From NCBI GenBank assembly GCA_964360255.1, contig CAYHVK010000004.1:163891-227890 (forward strand): DNA of 64,000 nucleotides, read 5' to 3'. Positions 17,894 to 25,539 of this stretch are shown here, piece after piece (the first letter of the stretch is position 1; each line of letters starts with the position of its first letter). This DNA is from CAYHVK01 sp964360255 (GTDB lineage: Bacteria > Bdellovibrionota > Bdellovibrionia > Bdellovibrionales > UBA1609). Position numbers and translations under genes: made by a program. The notes under the pieces were generated by a model. That model was not told the DNA's origin and ran no database searches. It saw only the letters and a list, made by a program, of their open reading frames with translations.

Positions 17894-18693
17894 TGCTCCA
17901 GCTGAAAGAAATCTAGATTAACTGCATAAAGAGTTTCTTCATTAGATGTACGAACCTTATCAAAAGCATTGGCGAGGCCTTTTGATAACAGCCCTCGCAC
18001 GATCTCAACATCTGATTTAGCTAAAGAGACCACCGCTGAATAATGAAGATCTTCGAGCAAGTCACTTTGCGAAAGCACTTCGGCGGCTTTCATTCTCCAA
18101 GTGATGTGATGCTGGATAATCTCATTCGAGCCCGGCTTTAAATGCACACTGAACTGCGGCACAGATAAAATGCCTTTTTTTTCTTGTATCAATCCACTCT
18201 TGATTAAAAATTCGACCACTTCATTCATGCGGCGAACAGGTATGCCGAAATATTCACGCAGTTTTTGGCGTGTTCTAAGTTCGGGCACACTGACCGCCAC
18301 ATGCACGGCTGCGTAAATCCACGAACTGTAATAAAGAGCTCTCTGCTGGGGCGATATCTCATCATGGACATTGATGACATGTTTCAGCCCTTGGGTTTTT
18401 TTAAGTTGCGCCATTTGCTTCTCATAATATTTGACTAACTCTTCTGTACTCGCACGGCTCTTTTGCACAAGAAGCAAAAAATAATGAGACTCTTCTTCGC
18501 TGAGATTAAAAAAAGAACTCATCTTGATCGCTTGCTCAGGACTGAGGTGCATTTTTTCAGCTAAAACAATTGAAAGAAAAGAACTTTTAATTCCGATGGA
18601 TTTTGAACAAGTGGCCTTCAAACCAGAGCGTGGGCCCGCCTGTGTGAATACATGTCGTAAATATTCTCGATAATCAGAAAAATTAAAAATCAT
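17887..18693 (-). CDS. TIGR02147 family protein
   Basis: 268 residues, a textbook member: FNFSDYREYLRHVF at the N-terminus, a helix-turn-helix-like segment near 30-60, the LSEEESHYFLLLVQ stretch, the middle YYSSWIYAAVHVAV segment followed by a winged-helix-like VRRMNEVVEFLIKSGLIQ, and a helical end. Thought to be a DNA-binding regulator in Bdellovibrionota, without an established role. Tail-to-tail overlap with the secreted HE-motif gene. Confidence 0.85.
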   Translation of the reverse strand: MIFNFSDYREYLRHVFTQAGPRSGLKATCSKSIGIKSSFLSIVLAEKMHLSPEQAIKMSSFFNLSEEESHYFLLLVQKSRASTEELVKYYEKQMAQLKKTQGLKHVINVHDEISPQQRALYYSSWIYAAVHVAVSVPELRTRQKLREYFGIPVRRMNEVVEFLIKSGLIQEKKGILSVPQFSVHLKPGSNEIIQHHITWRMKAAEVLSQSDLLEDLHYSAVVSLAKSDVEIVRGLLSKGLANAFDKVRTSNEETLYAVNLDFFQLEHQ

Positions 18694-18785
18694 GCTTTCT
18701 GCTACTTAAATGTTATTTAATTAGCAACATTATAATTAATTAAGTAATTCTTGTAGGGCTTAAACCATTTGATTAAAAGCAACCA

Positions 18786-19433
18786 ATGCAGAATCAGACC
18801 GCTACATATGGCCAAAAACCTATTTCGTTGCCGTACCAAGTGGTCCTATTTGAGCGTAATGCCACTTTACCAACCTCGGTCGACGAAAAAAGTGGATTCT
18901 ATTACATTGAAAAAGGGCATGTTAAAATCAGTGCTACCTATGGCAATGTTCCGCGCACAATTTTAATCAATCGTCCTGGTGATTTTGTTGGCCTCAGTTG
19001 GCCCGCCAACTCCCCTTCACTGTCCGCTACGGCAATCAGTCCGGTTACGGCCTGTTTTTATGACCGATCATTAACTGAGCCCCTGAGCCGATCAACTGAT
19101 GAAGTACAAGCCTTCTTACGAGGGCAAACCCATGGCTCTTTATTACGCACAGGCTTCAGAATTTGGGCCCTGCAAGCCCATTCGGTTAAAGCTCGAGTGG
19201 CCGGCACTTTACTGAGTCTTATTGATCCCACAGGTTTAAGAATTGAAAATATATCAGAAAGAACAATCGAAACGGTTGACCGTCGCACACTGGCCGAGCT
19301 GTCGGGCACAGTTATCGAAACTCTTTCACGAGTTTTAACAGAACTTGAAGAAGCTCAGATTATTATCCGCGATAAAAGATCAATTACAGTTTTAAAACCA
19401 GCGGCTTTGATGAAAATAGCAGCCAGCGCGTAA
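18786..19433 (+). CDS. Crp/Fnr family transcription regulator
   Basis: 215 residues. Residues ~10-110 form a cupin-like cyclic-nucleotide-binding fold (FYYIEKGHVKISATYG, NRPGDFVGLSWP), then a long dimer helix, and a C-terminal Crp-type winged helix (TLAELSGTVIETLSRVLTELEEAQII) with a recognition helix containing VIETLSRVL. The usual Arg/Ser phosphate-cassette residues for cAMP are not obvious, and there are no clustered Cys for Fe-S, so the signal is unknown. Divergent from the TIGR02147 gene at 17887. Confidence 0.85.
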   Translation: MQNQTATYGQKPISLPYQVVLFERNATLPTSVDEKSGFYYIEKGHVKISATYGNVPRTILINRPGDFVGLSWPANSPSLSATAISPVTACFYDRSLTEPLSRSTDEVQAFLRGQTHGSLLRTGFRIWALQAHSVKARVAGTLLSLIDPTGLRIENISERTIETVDRRTLAELSGTVIETLSRVLTELEEAQIIIRDKRSITVLKPAALMKIAASA

Positions 19434-19456
19434 TAGATATCACTGCCTTGCTTTTG

Positions 19457-20719
19457 CTAAGGTATGTCGACAAGGCCACTGGCATACTGCTGAATAACAG
19501 AAGCCGCCGTCAGCGAAGGTGTTTGTCGCCAAACTTTCGCATCAGCTGAATAGAATGTTCCATTGCCAACGAAATACTCACCTGAAAAATGAGCCCATCT
19601 GCCCGGTGCCGACACCGATGTTTTTGTCCATGGTCCACTTGGCGAGGTGGCAACGTAAGTGCTATTGCCAGTTAAAATATGAAAGGTTTGTGCTTTGTCA
19701 TTGTATATGAATGAACCTATTGCACTCGAATGAGTATAAACGAGGGTCCACGACGTTGCCGTTGGCGACGAGAGTTCATAAATTTTATCACCCACAAAAC
19801 CATAAGTTTTATTACCAACCACATAAACTTCTGTTGGAGCAGGAGTTCCGTATCCGGTTAAAGACCAGGTTGAGCCATCGTCAGAAAAACCCCATGATGA
19901 GTTGTCTCCGCTCGCGTAGAATCTATTTCCTATGAAGTAGATACGACGTAAAGTATTGCGTACAGCCGGAGCCTTTCCTGTTGCGATCCAGTTGATTCCA
20001 TCCACAGACCAAGCTAATTTTCCGCTGTAACCTTCAACCGCAACAAAACGACCTTTTCCGTACGCAACGCCTGAAAGCCAAGATAACGAGGTCGATGCTC
20101 CTGCAACTTTTCCGGATTGCGCGACGAGATTGATTTTCGGAGCCCAATTGATTCCATCAGCTGAGACTTGGACAATTCCGTGTATTTGCCCCCCAACTGC
20201 CACAAAATGCCCATTGCCAAAAGCAATTCCTCGAAAAAGAAAATCACTATGCCATCCTCCGCCGATACATTCATATTGTGCCAAACAGCAGACAGAACCA
20301 ATCTGCATCCAGCCAGCGGGACAAATTAACTTATTCGGATTGTTAGGATCGGCTTTAATGGAGTTCTGCTCAGCCGGAGAGAAAACTTCGTGATCATAAA
20401 TGAGGGTTTCGAATCCATTGAGACCAGAAATAATGCGCCCACCAACACCCACTCCAACAGTGACTAGAGCTTTCTTTGTCACCGGCGGAGTTACCGGAGG
20501 CGGTACTGGCGGCGGCTGTATCGGTGGAATTACTGGAGGTGTCACAGGCGGAGCTGTTGGCGGCGGCGTAGTACCTGGCTCATTGCCAGTACTACTTGAT
20601 GAAGAAGATGTATCCCCTTCACCAGAACCTTCAAATCCAGTAGAACAATTCTGAAAAGAAACCAGCAGAATCAGCATAGACGTAAATATCGATAATTTCT
20701 GCAAGGTAAACTTTGTCAC
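19457..20719 (-). CDS. Surface lipoprotein with proline linker and beta-propeller-like repeats
   Basis: 420 residues. The signal sequence ends LVSFQNC-S, an atypical lipobox seen again at 45622 and in Y-T-N-C form at 21655. Residues ~30-80 are Ser- then Pro/Thr-rich (PPVTPPVIPPIQPP pattern), a stalk-like linker. The rest contains repeats of the type GNGHFVAVGG...SADGINW / GKGRFVAVEG...SVDGINW / DDGSTWSL, the pattern of Kelch/BNR-like propeller blades. Probably anchored at the cell surface and binding sugars or proteins. The start is GTG at 20719 without a strong ribosome site. Confidence 0.6.
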   Translation of the reverse strand: MTKFTLQKLSIFTSMLILLVSFQNCSTGFEGSGEGDTSSSSSSTGNEPGTTPPPTAPPVTPPVIPPIQPPPVPPPVTPPVTKKALVTVGVGVGGRIISGLNGFETLIYDHEVFSPAEQNSIKADPNNPNKLICPAGWMQIGSVCCLAQYECIGGGWHSDFLFRGIAFGNGHFVAVGGQIHGIVQVSADGINWAPKINLVAQSGKVAGASTSLSWLSGVAYGKGRFVAVEGYSGKLAWSVDGINWIATGKAPAVRNTLRRIYFIGNRFYASGDNSSWGFSDDGSTWSLTGYGTPAPTEVYVVGNKTYGFVGDKIYELSSPTATSWTLVYTHSSAIGSFIYNDKAQTFHILTGNSTYVATSPSGPWTKTSVSAPGRWAHFSGEYFVGNGTFYSADAKVWRQTPSLTAASVIQQYASGLVDIP

Positions 20720-20897
20720 TTATAAACTATAGCTGGGCCCATTAAAAAGCTCGAGAAAAATTAAATCCCGTGTCTCTAAATGGAACGTTAATTATTATCT
20801 CTGGCCTAAAGTTATAAAACTCTGATGCCAAGTTTTGTCCTGTGCTTAGAATTCACACTACCAGCTCGTATATAAGCCACTTAAAGAGGCACTCACC

Positions 20898-21377
20898 TTG
20901 CTTATATATAAGGATATGAAAGTCGTCGTAACTAAAGAAAATAAAAGTGTTTTAATTGAAGTGCTAATTGCGGCCACCACTATGGGAGCCATTGCCTGCT
21001 TCATGCTCACAAGCCTCTCGATTTTAGTGCCTGTGCTTATGGCTTCGTTAGCCTTAGCTTTGGCTTACGTTTATTATGACAGCGAGCTTCTTTTCATTAT
21101 GGATGAAGAAGGCGTTTACGATGCTCGCCTGGGTGTTGGTAAAATTTTATGGACAGACGTTGAGAGCGTGCAAATCGAAATGGCTTACCGCACTCGCTTC
21201 GTCTGTTTACGCGTTAAAGACCCAATGAAATTTGTGAAACGAGCCTCAAAGCCAACGAGGAATAAAATCCATCAAGATATTGATCTCGGATTTTCAAGTT
21301 TCAATATTGATTTAACCGGTGTGAATGTAAATTTACTTTCACTGAAGCAATATATTGAAATGAACATGGCTGGATAA
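20898..21377 (+). CDS. Two-helix membrane protein with PH-like C-terminal domain
   Basis: About 159 residues. Two adjacent hydrophobic segments (about 22-40 and 42-60) are followed by a soluble domain with DEEGVYDARLGVGKILWTDVESVQI, a pattern typical of PH-like / STM3941-type domains (strand, turn, G-x-I-x-W-x-D-V). The start is TTG at 20898 with AAAGAGG upstream, or ATG at 20916; both give the same protein bar six residues. Function unknown. Confidence 0.55.
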   Translation: MLIYKDMKVVVTKENKSVLIEVLIAATTMGAIACFMLTSLSILVPVLMASLALALAYVYYDSELLFIMDEEGVYDARLGVGKILWTDVESVQIEMAYRTRFVCLRVKDPMKFVKRASKPTRNKIHQDIDLGFSSFNIDLTGVNVNLLSLKQYIEMNMAG

Positions 21378-21654
21378 TTTCGCCACAACGAATCCAGCTC
21401 ACTGTCAGTTCTTTAACTTCGCCTATTAGTTCGACGTCTCATTCAGATAAAAACACTCTAGAAATGAAACCCATTCGTTATAAGTGCGGCATACTGACTG
21501 CTTACTATTCAGTATGGACTTACTTCCTTGTCTCATTTTGGGACCTACTATTTTTATGTTTTTAAGAGAAAAAATCGCCTTTGATTCAAATCAAATACGC
21601 AATTGGATTTCAACGGCCTTAGGTCTTGGTCCGATAAGTTAGGGTGGAGATTTT

Positions 21655-23124
21655 ATGCTGAAAACAAAAAAAATGAAGAATGTTCTTATCGCCCTTTTAA
21701 TTCTGCCTATTCTTTTCAGCTACACCAATTGTGGTGGCGGCTTTTCTGGTGCTGAAAGCGGCGATGTCGTAGATTTGTCTTCTGTTGATGAACCTGAAGT
21801 TCCTATGCAGCCACCGGTTACTGAGCCCCCGGTGGTTCCGCCGCCGGTACAACCTCCCGTGGTCGTTGAACCGCCAGTTGTGGTGCCGCCACCCGTCGTC
21901 GTGGTTCCGCCTCCTGTAGTGGTCACGCCACCGGCACAAAACTCTTTAGCGGTACAGCTCCCTTGCCTTTCAGCCGCCATTATGAAAATTGCTGATGAAC
22001 AGCCTGTTATTAAGTTCGATCGTCAGCTTTCTGGCGGCGGTCACACTTGGTGGTTTCACTCCGCCGAAGTGGCTTATCTCATCAATTCGATTTGTGGCGA
22101 AGCCAATGCAAAGACGAAGCTCTTAGCGCAAATTCGCAATTTATTAGTTCCTGGCAACGAACCGACTTTTCCGGGCGGCTATGCCGATCAATTGCAGATC
22201 GGCTCGCTTGTTACGTTTATTCTTATTCAGCGCGTGCCAGCAATTTGGGATCAATTAACCGCTGCTGAAAAAGAAAAGATCAATGTGAGTATCGAAGCCG
22301 CTTTTGTATCAAACGCGTGGGTGACAGCTGATAGCAACCCCCACCTTTCGGGCTGCGGCGCGGGAATGCAAATTTCAATGGATGGCCTTAACAATATCTG
22401 CCGCGACTGGAATCCGAACTATAGAAATGGAAATCTCGGCGCCGTCATCTTAGGCTTAGCCCATTTCGGCGCTACTAAAGCGAAGTCGATTTTGCAAAAC
22501 TACAAACACGCTGACTTTATAGCACGTCTTAAGAAAGCCAACGTAGCGAATCTGGTTGAAACTTATACCTTCAATACGGCTTCACCCGGAGCTGTGGCTG
22601 TTGAAACCACCCTTCATAAAGCATGGGCCTATCACGGCATTACGCTAGACAATATTATGGGTTTATATCTGAACCTAACTGATTATACTTACAGCAAAAC
22701 TGTGAATTGTGGCTTGAATAATGGAGCCGGTTCTAACGGCGGTGGTTTCATTCTTAAGAACTGCGCGATTCTTCCCAACAAAGGCAAAGTCGGTATGTTA
22801 ATGGAATTCGATGCCTACGATGCCAAAGGCCTGCGCAGCTCCGCTCGATATGCGAATGATGGCTTCCGTCCGAATCTCCATATTCAGTATGCGCTTGTAT
22901 CACTGGGGTTGTGGAAGAAATCGACGGCGAGCGATGCAACACTCAAGAAAATTGATATTGGTATTCAAGATCTCTTTTTTAAAATCAATCCGGCTCAAGG
23001 CGGCGGTTATCGTAGTTACCAAAAAGGTTACGTCTTGAAACCTGATACGATCATTGAGGATGCCGATGGACATCGAATTAACTTTGCTATTGCTGAGCAG
23101 GTTTTTAATTTGCTCATGCCTTAG
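21655..23124 (+). CDS. Lipoprotein with proline-valine stalk, helical domain of unknown function
   Basis: 489 residues. Signal sequence ends LFSYTNC-G, the atypical lipobox form of this genome. Residues ~45-95 are a near-pure Pro/Val/Glu stalk encoded by low-complexity DNA. The remaining ~390 residues are mainly alpha-helical with Trp/His-rich pieces (GGGHTWWFHSAEVAYLIN, LHKAWAYHGITLDNIMGLY), a layout reminiscent of alpha/alpha-toroid polysaccharide lyases, but no catalytic motif could be fixed. The beta-helix/lectin protein downstream would fit a polysaccharide-related role. GGTGGAG precedes the ATG. Confidence 0.55.
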   Translation: MLKTKKMKNVLIALLILPILFSYTNCGGGFSGAESGDVVDLSSVDEPEVPMQPPVTEPPVVPPPVQPPVVVEPPVVVPPPVVVVPPPVVVTPPAQNSLAVQLPCLSAAIMKIADEQPVIKFDRQLSGGGHTWWFHSAEVAYLINSICGEANAKTKLLAQIRNLLVPGNEPTFPGGYADQLQIGSLVTFILIQRVPAIWDQLTAAEKEKINVSIEAAFVSNAWVTADSNPHLSGCGAGMQISMDGLNNICRDWNPNYRNGNLGAVILGLAHFGATKAKSILQNYKHADFIARLKKANVANLVETYTFNTASPGAVAVETTLHKAWAYHGITLDNIMGLYLNLTDYTYSKTVNCGLNNGAGSNGGGFILKNCAILPNKGKVGMLMEFDAYDAKGLRSSARYANDGFRPNLHIQYALVSLGLWKKSTASDATLKKIDIGIQDLFFKINPAQGGGYRSYQKGYVLKPDTIIEDADGHRINFAIAEQVFNLLMP

Positions 23125-23347
23125 TCGATTTTCTGCGAAGGAGTTGTAAGTTTGAAAAATTTGGTTAATAGTTTTACACTCCTTCACAACTTAGAAAAAT
23201 ATTCTCTTGATAGTAATCAATTCTTCATCAAACTTTTATTTTCAAAATCTTTTACACCGAATAATTATCTACATCTCAATAAAGTGTCCTTAATGTTCAC
23301 GTCACCCGTGGATATCTTCACTGAGATCAAACAAACTCGGAGGACGT

Positions 23348-24829
23348 ATGAGAACGTATTTAATGAAAGGTCTTTTAGGCCTACTAATTGTTAATGCCGG
23401 ATGGGCCGGTGCTAACGCAGCAGAAACTGTTTCGCGCACACAAATTATTTCTAAAAATTCAGGGCTGTTGCTAATTTTTAGCGGAACGCCTAATAATTAC
23501 CCGCTCCAGCAACGTGTAAATGTGAACGACAGCCGCCAGCTTTTCGATGTTAAGCTCGATGGTTCGGTGGGATCTATAGTCAACGTAGCCTCTGGTCGCT
23601 GCGTGACGGCCAATGGTAATTCAGTATGGGCCGGCTTAAAATCTTTTGATTGCTCAGCTCGCGCTGATCAAAAATTCCATGTTAAGAAACTCTCTGACGG
23701 ATCTTATGAAATCCGCTCTTATGGTAACTCTGCAGGTCTTTGCCTTGATGTTTCTGGAGCCTCTAAATCATCTGGTGCTTCAATTATTCAAAACACGTGC
23801 AGCGGCTCTTTAAGCCAGAAGTTTTTAATGGCGGGATTAAATCTACCGTCAGCTCCAGCCCCGACACCAACCCCGGCTCCAGCACCAACGCCAGAACCAA
23901 CACCGGTACCAGCACCAACTCCGACGCCAACCCCAGTGCCGACACCGGTACCAACCCCACCAACAGGCGGAACCGTTATTAACAATAGCTCTGAATTAGC
24001 TGCAGCACTTGCCAATGCTAAGGGCGGAGAGTCTTTCGTACTGAAAGATGGCAGTTACTCAATTCATCTTTCTAATAAGCTTTATTCAAGCCTAGTGACT
24101 GTTTCTGGCAGCAGAAATGCTAAGTTCGGCAGCTGGAATAAAATTACAGGTGTTAAGAACTTGATGTTCTCAGGCGTTTCGTTCAATCACTCGAGCGCAG
24201 CTACAGATAACGATGTGTTAGTAAATCCAGATAAAGTTGAAAATCTCGTTTTCAAAAACGTAGCTTTCAACGGCACTAACGGAAACGGCACTGGTGTGTA
24301 TGTGAAGAGCTATCAGTCGGCTAAAGGCATTACTATCAGTGGTGGCTCAGCCTCTTACATGCTCAATGGTCATATGTTCTCAAACGTCAGCAATCTTTTG
24401 ATTGAGGGCCATGACTTTCATCACCTCTCATCTGATGGTGTGCAGATGGCTTCGGTTTCTGGTGTGGTTTTACGCAATAATGAATTCCACGACGGTCAAA
24501 CACGCAGTGGAGCCCACCCAGACTGTATTCAGTTTGTAACTCATGCAGGTACATCTGAAAATGCTCTGATCGAGAACAATATCTGCTCGGGCCCGACGCA
24601 AGGATTCAACTCGTTCGGCACTTACGCTGTTAACAATGTCATTATTCGCAACAATATCTTTCACATCGCATACACCAACAACGTTATGCTTGTGAATTGC
24701 ACAGGCGAAGTCAGTGGCAACCAACTCTTTAGCGATAAAGTAGCGAGTGGTAATATTCCGCTGATTCGCATCAGTGGTGGTAGCGTTAAGTTGTTTGGTA
24801 ACAAACGCGACGGTGCTAATTACCTGTAA
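23348..24829 (+). CDS. Secreted ricin-type lectin plus right-handed beta-helix protein
   Basis: 493 residues. Signal peptide 1-24 (ANA-AE). Residues ~30-160 form a ricin-B/CBM13-like domain (GRCVTANGNSVWAGLKSFDC, LCLDVSGAS, QKFHVKKLSDGSYEIRS). A Pro/Thr/Ala linker (~165-205) follows, then a parallel beta-helix (~210-490) with stacked N-N-x-F/I rungs (LRNNEFHDG, IENNICSG, IRNNIFHIA), starting with SSELAAALANAKGGESFVLKDGSY as in PL6/pectate-lyase-like proteins. Probably binds and perhaps cuts polysaccharide outside the cell; catalytic residues cannot be named. CGGAGG is the ribosome site; a clear terminator follows. Confidence 0.75.
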   Translation: MRTYLMKGLLGLLIVNAGWAGANAAETVSRTQIISKNSGLLLIFSGTPNNYPLQQRVNVNDSRQLFDVKLDGSVGSIVNVASGRCVTANGNSVWAGLKSFDCSARADQKFHVKKLSDGSYEIRSYGNSAGLCLDVSGASKSSGASIIQNTCSGSLSQKFLMAGLNLPSAPAPTPTPAPAPTPEPTPVPAPTPTPTPVPTPVPTPPTGGTVINNSSELAAALANAKGGESFVLKDGSYSIHLSNKLYSSLVTVSGSRNAKFGSWNKITGVKNLMFSGVSFNHSSAATDNDVLVNPDKVENLVFKNVAFNGTNGNGTGVYVKSYQSAKGITISGGSASYMLNGHMFSNVSNLLIEGHDFHHLSSDGVQMASVSGVVLRNNEFHDGQTRSGAHPDCIQFVTHAGTSENALIENNICSGPTQGFNSFGTYAVNNVIIRNNIFHIAYTNNVMLVNCTGEVSGNQLFSDKVASGNIPLIRISGGSVKLFGNKRDGANYL

Positions 24830-24856
24830 GGGATAGAAAAATTAGAAGTCCTAGCG

Positions 24857-24887
24857 AAGCCGGTTTACACCGGCTTTGTTTTTTTAA
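24857..24887 (+). terminator. Rho-independent terminator after the lectin/beta-helix gene
   Basis: Perfect 8-bp stem AAGCCGGT / ACCGGCTT with a four-base loop (TTAC), followed by TGTTTTTTT. It closes the transcript of the gene ending at 24829 and marks the last feature before the tRNA-proximal island. Confidence 0.85.
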
Positions 24888-24911
24888 AGATCCACAGTTA
24901 GCTCAAAACGG

Positions 24912-25454
24912 TTGAAGAACCGTAGAACCGGTATAATCTGTAACCTATCTGGAGAATTTGGTAGACCGACTCATCCATTAAGCGAACTTCTGGAAGTACA
25001 TGAAATCATTAAGATTGATCCTCCAAAAGGGCTCTTAATTTCCAAAGAATACATCGATCTCTATGAAAAAGGCTGTTCGATACACGAGATATCCCGCATC
25101 ACTGGAAAGTCGCGACATTGGGTTCGCGAGATTCTAAGGCGCCATAAAATCTCTTCGCGGCCAAAATTAAGCGAATCAAAAGTGACTGCATGGAGAACAA
25201 GACCGCGCACCAGTGCGCATGCCCCTTTCGGATATGCGTATTTTCGAGGTCGGCTGGTAACTGAGCCACGGGAGCATGAGATCATACTTCTAGTCCAAAA
25301 CCTTTTAAAATCAGGCCTAAATCCTAACGCGATTGCGAAACACCTGAACTTAAAGAGCAAAAAGCCGCGTCGAGCTCAAAAATGGAACCGAAATTCCATC
25401 GTTCTACTGATCAATAGAATTGACGACCATACAGTTAAGCAAGGTCCAGACTGA
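24912..25454 (+). CDS. Recombinase-like DNA-binding gene, 5' end replaced (unit A copy)
   Basis: The body from codon ~15 (EFGRPTHPLSELLEV...) is ~80-90% identical at protein level to the first ~110 residues of the intact copy at 28508, then more divergent. It has a resolvase-type helix-turn-helix (LYEKGCSIHEISRITGKSRHWVREILRR) and a PF07508-like Recombinase domain (APFGYAYFRGRLVTEPREHEIILLVQ...GLNPNAIAKHLNLKS), but no catalytic serine domain. Homology to the other copy begins exactly at GAATTTGGTAG (24953-24964). Upstream is unrelated sequence that offers only a TTG start (24912) and no good ribosome site, so this copy has probably lost its native promoter and start and may be silent. Confidence 0.7.
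   Translation: MKNRRTGIICNLSGEFGRPTHPLSELLEVHEIIKIDPPKGLLISKEYIDLYEKGCSIHEISRITGKSRHWVREILRRHKISSRPKLSESKVTAWRTRPRTSAHAPFGYAYFRGRLVTEPREHEIILLVQNLLKSGLNPNAIAKHLNLKSKKPRRAQKWNRNSIVLLINRIDDHTVKQGPD
24955..24964 (+). other. Left copy of the AATTTGGTAG junction core
   Basis: Ten bases identical to 30986-30995, where they form the junction with the CCA end of the tRNA. The middle copy at 28527-28536 has AAGTTGGTAG. The core marks the point at which sequence similarity between the recombinase-like genes starts (here) or ends (at the tRNA), as expected of recombination junctions. Confidence 0.6.
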
Positions 25455-25539
25455 AGCTAGAAATAAATTAGCTGTTTTATAGTAAACAATAACTATATTA
25501 ATATATAAATTATTTATATTTATTTTTGCGAAAGGTCAC

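Noticed and set aside
21461..21562. Small hydrophobic frame of 33 codons upstream of the lipoprotein gene
   Set aside because: No ribosome site, unusual composition, and it sits in what looks like a promoter region; kept out for lack of support.
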